Assembly: GCF_030035675.1 (NCBI RefSeq)
Contig: NC_084482.1
Span: forward strand, 76,235,120 to 76,299,119
DNA: 64,000 nucleotides
Source: Rhineura floridana
Lineage: Eukaryota; Chordata; Lepidosauria; Squamata; Rhineuridae
Reading direction: 5' to 3'
Below, in pieces: positions 13,339-25,000 of this stretch (the first letter of the stretch is position 1; each line of letters opens with the position of its first letter). The notes under the pieces are model-generated. The model was not told where the DNA came from, did no database searches, and saw nothing but the letters and a program-made list of their open reading frames with translations. The position numbers were made by a program, and so were the translations under genes.

Positions 13339-13725
13339 AGCAGTTTTAAAACATGAAGAGTAAGATTAAAGCAGGCCTGCACAACTTGTGACCACCCAGG
13401 CAAATACGGTAGCCCAACAGGGGCTCAAGGAACCTCCTGTTCTTGCTGTCTGCCATTTCTGTAAGAGCAGCTGTAAAGCATCTAGTAAGTTGTGTAGGCT
13501 GCTTAAAAGAAGTGATTTACTTTACTCTTCATTGAATCATACCAGCCAAAGAATGGGATTTAGCCACAATTATTTGTGGGACATGGCAATGGTAGCTGGG
13601 CTTAAAAGGGTTATGGAGGACAGCTGACTCCCCTAAGCCAGATGTAGAGATGCAGGTTTTCCATCATACCCTCTGCTTGGTAGCAGCTGCAACAAAGAGA
13701 GACTGAAAAGTATGCTCATAAAAAC

Positions 13726-13731
13726 TTTATT
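13726..13731 (-). terminator. TRMT1: TRMT1 poly(A) signal
   Basis: The plus strand reads TTTATT, giving AATAAA on the minus strand, about 230-350 bases after the candidate TRMT1 stops. It is the natural end of the gene and leaves about 2.4 kb between the two converging poly(A) signals. Confidence 0.6.
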
Positions 13732-13959
13732 TGACATATCAGAGAGACAAGCTACCTGCAGTGTAACAAAGCCATGTCAGTCAAGCTGCATTTACTTGGA
13801 AGGGCTCCAGACCCATGCCTCTAAGGTAAATACAATTCCATGACACCAACAAGGAATTTCAGGACAAAACAGGCCGCCTGAGAATAGATTAAAAGCCCAC
13901 TCTTCCTCTCAATGCTTCAAAGCACACACATACACACACACCCCGCTGGCTGCTTTGCT

Positions 13960-14107
13960 TCAGACCTCTATGGCGTGGCATCCAGTTAGTGTCACAGGTA
14001 CATCAAGAGGATGAGACAGTAGAATTGCCTGCTCATCTGAGACTTCTCTCCATTTGCTATCAGTAAAAGCTAAAGGAACTTTAGCAGCACAGATGGCACA
14101 GCACATG
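13960..14107 (-). other. Candidate TRMT1 terminal exon (uncertain)
   Basis: After the last secure exon (ending FRCKRFRE, the first half of the usual CCCH zinc finger) a further phase-0 exon is expected. The best acceptor downstream is the CACACAG before 14107. Read in phase 0 it gives only HVLCHLCC and a stop at 14081. Read one base later it gives 48 open codons to a stop at 13960, but this phase does not fit the preceding exon. Neither reading resembles the human ending GTCQRGDQCCYSH. This may be the real but diverged end, or the true exon was missed. Confidence 0.25.
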
Positions 14108-14333
14108 CTGTGTGCTTAGACATAGGGAAAAGCCCAAAGAATATCAAAAAGTGGAAGAGAGGACCATGACCCTGCTCCAGTACACTCTAAGCAGTTATTC
14201 CCTGGCTTGTGCTGTCAGTACCACTCAAATCCCCCAAATAAGCTACCCAGTTTATTTCACAGTCCTCCCCAACAGTTACCCATCTTCCCCACCTTCAGTT
14301 CCAAGCAACACCATGGCAGGTATGGCTACTCAC

Positions 14334-17300
14334 TTCCCGGAACCGTTTGCAGCGGAAGTTCTTCAGGTGGGCCCCATCACTCTGTCCTGCACAGTCTTTC
14401 CTCTTGTTCTGGTGTAGCTTTCTCTTTTCTTGCAGGGAGGAAGAGATCCCACCCCTACCCCCAACAGACATGTTAGACTAGAGCCAAGGAGGCCGCTGCT
14501 TGTGCTATGGTGTCCCTGTCACAACTGTTCACAATGTAAAGCTGCAGCCAATACTCCAAGGATACTAAGTCATATGGGGAGATGGAAGATGTCAATCTGC
14601 TTTAGCACTGGAAAGGCCCAGACAGCATGGGCAAAACTATCCAGGAGAGGCATGACAGCAACCTGGGCAAGGACCAGAGCTGGTGGCAGCAGTAACCACA
14701 ATGTGGTAGATACTGAGTGGGGAGAGGTGGCCCTGAAAGGCACCAAGAGTATAGCTCTTATCATCAGGCTTTCTTTCACAGACACGATTAAAAATAATTC
14801 ATAGCCCAAAGCACAATTCTGGCACCATTGTTAACCAGCAGGAATGGAATTCCGCCCTGTCTTCCTTCTAACCCTGCCCCCAAACTTTATTTCCCATCCC
14901 AGAGTAGAGAACATAAACTGCTTATTTGATCCCAGCACACCCTGGTTCCCTGTGAATCTTACCCAGCTTTGGCTCTTGCTTTTGGACCCCAAAAAGGCTC
15001 AGGATTCAGCTGGAACCTTTTGAGGCCTTGCTTTCGTGATCTAGGATTAGCATCTGCCCGGACAGTGAAGGATGCCTGCAGCCTGCAGAGTTTACAGTCA
15101 AGCAAGGAAGGAAGGCAAAAAGAAATCAAACTCAGTGGGGCCCTTTTAGTGGGCCCAGCCTGTCACAAAGGGGGATAATAACTCACTATCTTCTAAGTCA
15201 GAATGGGACAGCTTCTCAGCTAAACAACACATTTGAGCATACACCCCCCCTTCCAGGTATTTTGCTATCTTGTCATCCCCCCACCCCTCCAGTGATCACC
15301 ACAGTTTCCTGCCAATAAGCTATTTCCCAATTGATACAAGGCCCATATTTGCCCATCCAACACCCGGTTTTGCAGTAAATCCTCAGGACTTACTTGGGTT
15401 CTACAGAAAGGATGCGGGCAGCTGGGCTGCTCTCTGAAAGGCGCTCTCTTTTCACAGGATTGAGTTTCTCCTAAAGTTGGAGGACAGGCAGGAGGAAGAG
15501 AATGGGGAGTGAGTTCAACCTCGTGATTTTAACCAAGAGGTGAAAGGGAACAGGCAAATGAAACAACAAACATCAGATGAAGCATGGCTGGAAGTTAGTC
15601 CTTCACAAATTTCTCAAGGCTGTGTCTTGTGGGCTCTTTATCTGACCAGACTCAAACAGCAAAATATACATGCAGAAAGAGTGTAGCTCGAGGTGGCTAA
15701 AATAGAACCTACTGGGTGACCAGGGTTCAAATCCCCACTGGCCACAAAGTTCAGTGGGTGATCGTGGGCCAGTCACTGCCTCTCTCTGCCTAATCCACCT
15801 CACAGGGTTGTGAGAACAAAATTGGAAGGGAGAGAACCATGTTTGTATGCCATCTTGAGCTGCTTGGCTAGATATGTAAAATACATAAATAATAAAATAA
15901 ATAAAATTTTGCATCTTGCCCCTGCCCCCCATCACTGGTATGCAATCCTTTTAAAGTTGCCCATGAGGAGACACGGCTCTTGTGTTGAAAACGTTTCCAC
16001 ACTCCTGATGCAAAAACATGATACAGGCCTGCATGTCCCATCACCGCACATACACAAAACAGCGCTACAAGCTGAAGCCTGAAAACTGAGAACAACTCTG
16101 CAGCTATTCTGGAAGCGCCTATGGTAAAAGATGCACAAAGGAAGCCTCCTTTATGCAAAGGGTAAGGCCTTGCTCACCCAGCAGCGCATGATGTCCCAAA
16201 GGACAGAGGGCGGCGCATCTGTCTTGATGGTGTTCTTGCAGGCATGGGACAGCGACACCCGATAACCAGCCTGGAGAAGAGCTGACCTGGAAAAGAAACG
16301 CAGAGAAGTTCTGCACAGAGACCCCTAATTTCCAAAAGGAAAAACTCCAATAGAAAAAGTAGAAGATTTCACTTTAGAGCCAATTCTTCATTTCAAAAAA
16401 TGGAGACAATGCTGTAGCTAATGCCACCTGTTAAACCATAATTAGAACACAAGATTCCAATTTGGTACGATCCAGACCATTTTGTTATACCTCCCTAAAT
16501 ATCTCTTGCTTGTTGAAGTCAGAGCGCTAGAGCCTGTCAACTTACTCTTCCCAACTATCGTGTCATTCTTTCCACATTATGCAATTATTTTTTTCAAAAA
16601 AATCACCCTCAATCTGTCAGACCCCAGCCTAGAAGCAGTTGTGTCTTGGATCCAGGAGAAAAACTGTATTGCCTAGAGGAGGAACCTATTGGACAGCCTG
16701 TCAGTTTGGGCAACAGGGCCTAGGGCCTCCTGCATGATGGAACAAAGCTCTAGCAGCAACCTAGCACAACAGGACTAGCCTACTCAAGTCTGAAGTCCCA
16801 GGGAGTCCCAGGGTACTCTACAGGACTGGGATGGGAAATATGTGGCCTTCAGCTTCAACCAGGGTGCCCAATAGGCAAGGATAATGGGAGCTGTAGTCTG
16901 GCAACATCTGGAGGGCCTCAGGTTAGCCACCCTTGCTATCAGAAAACATAGTGTCACATAGTAGGGCCCTTTCAGCTTAAGCCATACAAAACTGCTGGGT
17001 ACACTGAGGCAGTCAGAAAACCAAGGAAGGCACAATGCCCCTGTATGGATCTATAAAGGCTTTCAAAACCTGGCTCTGCCAACAACTAAATGATCCCTGC
17101 CCATTCTATCATACACTACAAGCCCTCTCTACATACTTTTTTTTAAGGATAAGGATAGGCTCTGGTAACACAGGCCCCAATCTTACCTGAACTGCAACAG
17201 GGAAGGACTGCTGCAACGGATGGTTTTGCTGAGATTATCGAGGGTGTAATAGAGAGGGACATCACTGAGTTCCTATCATACAAATAGAATCAAATTAAAC

Positions 17301-20300
17301 AGGGTATTTGCCCTACTGCTGCAATAAAGGAGACAGCACTAGTTTATTTTATGAAATCTTAGCAAACTAAGATCTTGTGACAGCAGTTTTTAAACTTTCA
17401 ATTAATTTTTTTATCCATCCATCCCATTTCTAGATTGCTCATTGACCAGAGTCCACTGGTCAGTTTTCTACGTTCAGAGAATCCTTTTCACACAGATTCA
17501 TCTGCCTCAGGACTTCTGCTCATTATGAGATTTGAGGAACGCTCCAGTGCAGAGACACAGATGCTGTTGCCCCAGCCATCACAGTCTACACTGAGAGGTG
17601 ATGGAAGGTGGACTTTCCAACATCATCTGGAGGCCCACCGACTCCCCATCCCTGCTCTAAAGTGAACTCCTTTGCTAAGTCTTATCTTCCTCAACACAAA
17701 TTGAGAGCACTCACCAGAACACAACCAGAGACTTATATTCTGCTGCTGTTGTGGATTGCAGAAGACTAGTTGTGCCAGTCCAGCTCTTTTTCAGGTATAT
17801 CCACCATTGCTTCTTTCCCTCCTTTTCCATCCCCCTTCCTTCTTTCCATTTTTTTTTTTTTGGTCTACTGATTTTCTCATTGGATAGGTTTCCAAGGAAC
17901 CACAGGGCCCCCTGGAACATAGCTTGAAAGCCACTACCCTTTATGAAAAAGGGGCCAAGTAGAGAGATGTGGAGGCCTGGAAAAAAACCCAGAAAATTCA
18001 GAAAAAAACCATTTTTTTCCCAAAGCCTTTTTTCCCCCGAAAAATTGAAAAAATTGAAGGAAAAATAGATTATGGAATGTTTTATTTTAGCATGATGAAT
18101 AAAATGTTTCATTGAATCTTGGTCCCCCCTTTTTTCTCAGTTCTTTTTATGGGAATGGATGCTTTATGTCTGCTTGACACTGTGGAGGACTAGCAGAGAC
18201 ATAAATAATTTTCTTTGTTATTAATAATGGTTTCTTTTGCTTTTTAAAAATTGTTTTTTGTCTGCTCCTCATAAACTGGAAAACCAAAGAGGTTCCTTAC
18301 AGTTCAGGTGTTTCTAGGATCTTGTAGATCCATTTGTTGCAAAAAAAAGTAAAAAATTAAAAAAGTAAATTCAGTTTGTAAAATTGTTTGAATAAAATGT
18401 ACTTTTAATATACCAAATGTGGTAAGTTTATGCCAAACCAACTTGTACATAATTACATTTGATGATCCTGAAGTAACAACGTGACTTTCAATCTGTAAAA
18501 AGTGCAAATATTGCATTTTTTCAATTTTTCCAAAACTTTCTGGGTTTTTTGCATGGCTTCAAAATTTCCAGAAATTTTACATCTCTAGCCAAGTACAAAA
18601 CATACTCTTCCTGTTGATGTTTCTATACCAAATAAGTCACCCCATGGTACTGTTCTCATTTGTTCGTACTGAGAATTTGCTCAACTCCATAGCTTGCCAT
18701 GTAGTAACCTAACAGTAACCTAACTTCCTTGCACCTGGGGATGAACTAAAGAGTGATGGTGCCTGTCTGGCAGTCACCATCATCTTTTGGACAGTTATCC
18801 TCACCTCCATCACCATGCTCAGGATGCCCTGAATCCGCTGACTTGTTCGGAAGCGCCCTGGGTTGCTCCCAACTGCTGACAGGACTCGCTGGACAAACTC
18901 CACATCATGGAGTGGCTCTGCCCACAGAGGGCCACCCAGCTGCAGGAGGAGGGGGAGAAGACCAAGGATCAGCTTGAGCTCTTTTGGCCAGGGACACAGT
19001 TTGAGGCTTAGAGATCACCTGGACTCACCTGGTGGCGCTGGTGACAATGCTCACAGGATGGCCCCACAGGAGGCCCAAAGGCAGCCTTGTAGTTGAAACT
19101 GTTGTTTGGTTAAAGACAGCAAGAGCAAGAATTAAGCACCTCATCGGATAGATGGGACAGATTCTTTTCTTTTTTGTTTCATTCTCCCGTTGATTAACTA
19201 TTGCTTGCTAACTGACCGAGTCTGTATTATAAATAAATATTGTTTAAACAACCATGAGTCAGATTGCCAGTATGACTCTGACTGGTAATGGAGAACCGCA
19301 TCCACTATGTCTGGCATCAAACAGAAGAGACATGTGTACAGCACCTGCTAGGGGTTCAGACATTGACCTTCACTGCCCCAAAATCTGTTCTAGTTTGCTG
19401 ATAATTCATTATGCCGATAGGCAACATCCACAAAGGAGTTGACATAGTTTTCACTCTAACTAAAAGTTGTGGCAGACACGCCCCTCCTTTCCTCATAGAA
19501 ATAACACATTTCCCCCTGCTTCTGACTCTTGTGAACCTCAAGAGACATGACTGCAAGCAAAGCTCTTTGCTTTTTTAAAATTAGAGGGCCAAAAAGCTGA
19601 GAACAAGGGAAAAGTTTCCATCAACCCCATGCAAGAGGATGCCTAATTAAGAGCGCTACCCAGGAAACGGGTTTCCCACCTCAGTCAGCACAGGAACATC
19701 TGGCAACACAGTTGTTCCTGGAATCCATCCACCCACCCAATCGGCTCAGGCAGCAGGCCAGAGAGAACTGCTGCTAGAAAGTTCCATTAAAATCCCCCAG
19801 CTCTCTTACTTGTTTCCATTGTTAGCCATCTTGCCAAGTCTCTGGATATGAAACGAGCCACAGCCCACACAGTTATAGACAAAGGCCTGTTTGCTGTTGA
19901 GAAAAACAGAATGACTGCCATGTAGCAGGCTTGGATACAAAGGAGAGGGAGGAAAAGAAAAGCCCAGATGCACCTATTGGGTGTAGTAGACAAGGTCCCT
20001 GTTAACTCAGCTAACTGAGAACACAGTGGAAAGCCACACAGGAGAGAGAGATATTGTTTATTTCCCAGTAAGGGGAGCATAGCTGGGACTTTGATACGCA
20101 GTCTAGGGCCAGCTCACCTGGCAGAAGCTTTGACCTTGGCCTGCCCAGTAAAGACTCGGACAAAAACACGAATATAGAAATCAGCACTGACAGATAAGAG
20201 TGGGACAATGTAGCGCTGGTAGCAGTTGGCACGCAGATCAAGGCTGTGCAGGATAATCCGCAGTGCCTGAAGGAAGAGAGAAGCTGCAGCAGTAAGAGCT

Positions 20301-21934
20301 ATTTTTGACTTTTAGACAGTTAACATTACTTGGTTACCCATGAACCTTTGAGTCTTAATGTACCATTCACATAGGAATATATGGAAATGTCACATTATGT
20401 TTCATCATTTATGAGCCGTTCTTTGTTTTCTTGAGGTTAGTCTTGATCATGTGTGCCTCAGTACAGCAGAGGACTGCCAAGCTGGAAGAAAAAGAGTGAA
20501 ACTACAGCCTTATTTATGACAAGGATACCTGCAAAGCGCTGGGGGTTAATATCACCTGCTTTTGCAGAACTAGCTTGGAAGCATACATTTTCTCTTGAGC
20601 ACGGCAAAAGATGGGCCAAAGGATAAACAGATATGGCAACGAGTCATGGGCTTGTAGATCTTGGTTCCTGGCACCTCATTCTACTCACCATCTCATGGCA
20701 GAATTTGGCCTTGATAGACATGGCCCCATATTTGCTGTAGCAGGTCTCCCCAGAGTTCCCAGCCATTACAGCCATGTCGGTGCATGTGATACACAGCAGG
20801 CCTGCAACAGTAACCCAAAAGTGGAGGCAAGTGGCAGAAGATACAATACAGCCCTTTGCTCCCCCAAGAGGCATCAAGCAATACAACAACAGTCAAAGGA
20901 CATAGTGCTAAGACCTCAGTTTGGACTGCTGCTCTGTCACAAAGCCCACAGCCAAACCATTATATTTGCTGACTTCAGTTTCTATCTGTGCATAGGAAAT
21001 GACAACCCTCTTCTGTCTCAGAAGGCAGGGAAGGAATACACAGAGTTCAGATGTCAAAGGGCAGCTAAGATAAAATGAGCAAATTCACTTTTACAGGAGT
21101 CTTCCAGTCCTCAGAGAGCTTTAGAAACTTGCCCAGCCAGACTGCCATATAATATGTCAAAAGACAAGTCTGTCGCAAAGTCCTAGCTTGCAGTGCTCTT
21201 TCCCACCATGCCCTTTCCAGTGTCCCAATAATGCTTGAGCACCTGACAACCTTCAGAAGGAACATCACTGTTTGTTTTCCCATCCTAAGTCAAGGCAATG
21301 CAATGGTCTTTACTTTATAGATATAACCAGATGTTGTCTGAAATCCATAGAAAAACTGTTTCTTCCGGGTGACAAAAAAGTAGAAGAGATCCCCTTAGGT
21401 AAAGAAAGGCTTGGAGATCCGTGTTTTAAAAATCACCATTGCCAACAATGAAAGTGAATGAAGCTATCAGCTCACCTCCTTCACTCACACTCTGAACTGC
21501 AGCATCCAGAAATATAGAAGGGCTTCCATATGGGTCCAAATCAATGACATCAAAAAGGTCTTTCGCTGCCTTGCTCTGGTACATCAGCATCCTGTGTGTG
21601 AGTGTGTGTGTGAGTGTGTGAGTGTGAGAGAGTGTGAGAGAGTGTGAGAGAGTGTGAGAGAGTGTGAGAGAGTGTGAGAGAGTGTGAGAGAGTGTGAGAG
21701 AGTGTGAGAGAGTGTGAGAGAGTGTGAGAGAGTGTGAGAGAGTGTGAGAGAGTGTGAGAGAGTGTGAGAGAGTGTGAGAGAGTGAGAGAGAGAGAGTGTG
21801 AGAGAGAGTGAGAGAGAGTGAGAGAGAGTGAGAGAGAGTGTGAGAGTGTGTGAGAGAGAGAGTGAGAGAGAGTGAGAGTGTGAGAGTGTGAGAGTGTGAG
21901 AGTGTGAGAGTGTGAGAGTGTGAGAGTGTGAGAG

Positions 21935-22006
<72 letters not shown>

Positions 22007-25000
22007 TGTGTGTCAGCTTGAGACATTCAGAAGCTCCACATCCAAAAAAGAAAAAGAAAACAGTGGCCTAATTCCTTCTGAAAAGAAGGATGAGAAATCC
22101 AGCACCCAGGCCCTAAACCTGTAGTCCTCCAGATGTTGCTGGAATACAACTCCCACCATTTCCAACCATTAGCCATGCTGGCTGAGGGTGATAGGAACTG
22201 GAGTCTAACCACAAGTGGAAGGCCACAGGTTTCTCATCCCTGCTCTAAATGGAAGACCTTTACTTACCGGGCATCTAATAACCTTGGAGTCACTAGGTGT
22301 TCCACATCATTGAGCTGAATGTTTTGGGTTATGAGCTCAACAGCCTTGGCAGATAAGTCATTAGCCACCACACTCTGAAGACCAGGTACCTCTTTTGCAA
22401 ACCGGATGGAGCGTAATCCAGAAGCAGCCAAGGCCTCCAGCACTCGGACTCCATCCTACAGAGGAACAGGAAAAATATCTAGGACAGAGGTGGTGGGAGG
22501 TCCAGGAGCAATTTTGCTCCACAGATGGCTTGCTAATAATGAACACAACAGCTAACTTCTGTCCCCCATGCTGTTCAACATCTACATGAAACTGTTGGGT
22601 GTGGTCATCCGGAGCTTTGGAGTGCGTTGCCATCAGTATGCTGATGACACGCAGCTCTATTTCTCCTTTTCATCTTCTTCAGGTGAGGCTGTCAATGCGC
22701 TGAACCGGTGCCTGGCTGCGACTATGGACTGGATGAGGGCTAATAAACTGAGGCTCAATCCAGACAAGACTGAGATGCTGCTAGTGGGTGGTTCTTCTGA
22801 CCGGATGGTGGATGTTCAACCTGTCCTGGGTGGGGTTGCACTCCCCCTGAAGGAGTAGGTTCATAGCTTAGGGGTTCTCCTAGAACCATCTTTGTCACTT
22901 GAGGCTCAGGTAGCCTCCAAATTATGGAATGATTTTCCTTACGAGGTGCGCCTGGTGCCAAGACTTTCCTCTTCTCCCAGGCATTTTAGCATGTGTTTTT
23001 AAATTGTTTTTTTTAAGTGTTTTAAATTTGTATATTTGTATATTTGTTTTTAATGTTTTTAATTGCTGTAAACCGCCCAGAGAGCTTCGGCTATGGGCTG
23101 GTATACAAATGTAATTAATAACAACAACAACAACAACTGCATGGGGGGCCCTTGCCTATAAAGCGCAACATTACAGCAGTTCCAAGAAGCAATTGCTGGA
23201 AGCAAACCTTTTCTTTTGTGCTTTATGGTCTTGTGATCAATTTACATGATAAAATCAACACAAGTTGATTTTTGAAACAGATCCTCAAAGGCTGGGCCAG
23301 TCTTGAGAATGTTCCAACATGTGTCCAAATCACCAGACTTTCCCCAGGTCTCAACCTTCTTACTTGAGAATGAGCGACAAAACCCAGGCTCAAGCTTGGG
23401 GTCGGGCAGGCAAGGAAGACAGTGTAAGATGGTATTCAGTGGAGCATTTGGTCACCACTGACAACCCAGGCAATATTTAAGTGGTGGCATATTTCACCTT
23501 TAGATACAAAAGAACACTGAAATGATCCTCCAATCCTATGTTATATCATGAAGAATGTTATTTGTATTCTGTCAACACACAGCACTTCTCTGAGAAATAC
23601 AAGCAAGACAGAAAGAGAGGTGAGGTGGTTGGGGGGGGGGGAAGAGAAAGAGACAGGTCCCTGTCCCAAACAGAGAACTTACAATCACAACTTGTAAGAC
23701 AGCAGTATAGTATAGTATAGTGGCTACCACGTCAAACTCAGACTGGTGGGACCCAGGTTTAAATCCCCCACTCAGACATGAATCTCACTGGGTGACTTTA
23801 GATCAGTCACTATCTCCTAGCCCAATCTATTATTATTTTTCATTATTTATTTATTAAATTTATATCCCAACCTTATTCCCAGAAGAAGCCCAGAGTGGCA
23901 AACAAAACACTAAAAACACTCTAAAATATTTTAAAAACAGACTTTAAAATATATTAAAACAAAGCATATTTAAAAACATCTTTAATAAAAAAGCTTTAAA
24001 AACATTTTAAAAAGCAATTCCAACACAAACACAGACTGGGATAAGGACTCCACTTAAAGCAGCCCTGGGCTCTTGCTGGGAGGAAGGGTGAGATATAAAT
24101 CAATAAATAAAAGGATTGTTGAAAAAGAAAGGCCTTCAACAGGCGCTGCTGAAAATACAACAGAGATGGTGCCTGTCTAATATTTAAGGGGAGGGGATTC
24201 TAAAGGGTAGGTGCCACTACACTAAAGGTCTGTTTCCTATGTTGTGTGAAATGGACCTCCTGATAAGACGGTATCTGCAGGAGGCTCTCACCTGCAGAGC
24301 ATAGTGATCGACTGGGTATATAAGGGATAAGACAGTATTTCAGGTATCCTGGTCCCAAGTTGTATAGGGCTTTGTACACCAAAACTAGAACCTTTAACCT
24401 GGCCCAGTAGCCAATGGGCAGTCAGTGCAATTCTTTCAGCAGTGGGGTGACATGCTGGTGATACCCTGCCCTAGTGAGTAATTGCACTGTTGCATTTTGC
24501 ACCAGCTACAGCTTTGGCAACAACCTCAAAGGCAGCCCCACATACAGTGCATTACAGTAATTCAGCCTGAAGGTTATCAGTGCATGGATAATAGTGGTCA
24601 GGCTATCCCGGTCCAGAAACGGCCACAGCTGTCTTACCAGCCAAAGCTGGTAAAAGGCACTCCTAGCCACTGAGATCTGGGCCTCTAGTGACAAGGATGG
24701 ATCAAGGAGCACCCCAGACTATGGACCTGCTCTTTCAGAGGAAGTACAACCCTATCCAAAGCATGCAATTGACAAATTATCCAAACTTAGGAACCACAAA
24801 TCCACAGCACCTCCGTCTTGCTAGGATTCAGGCTCAGTTTATTAGCCTTCATCCAGCCCACCGCTGAGTCCAGGCACTGGTCCAGGACTTGCACAGCCTC
24901 TTCCAATTCAGATGTTACAGAGAAATAGAGCTGGGTATCATCAGCGTACTGCTGACACCTTGCGCTAAATCTCCTGATGACCACTCCCAAAGGCTTCATA

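Noticed and set aside
21621-21780. Regularly spaced decamer repeat, CRISPR-like at first glance
   Set aside because: There are no spacers; it is a simple tandem microsatellite in a vertebrate intron.
21550-22026. 158-codon minus-strand frame of Ser-Leu/Ser-His repeats
   Set aside because: It is only the translation of the CT/CA microsatellite and overlaps the TRMT1 exon in a different frame.
22568-22858. Possible host reverse-transcriptase-like gene with YADD motif
   Set aside because: It is a truncated CR1/L2-like LINE with a LINE 3' tail and an internal deletion.
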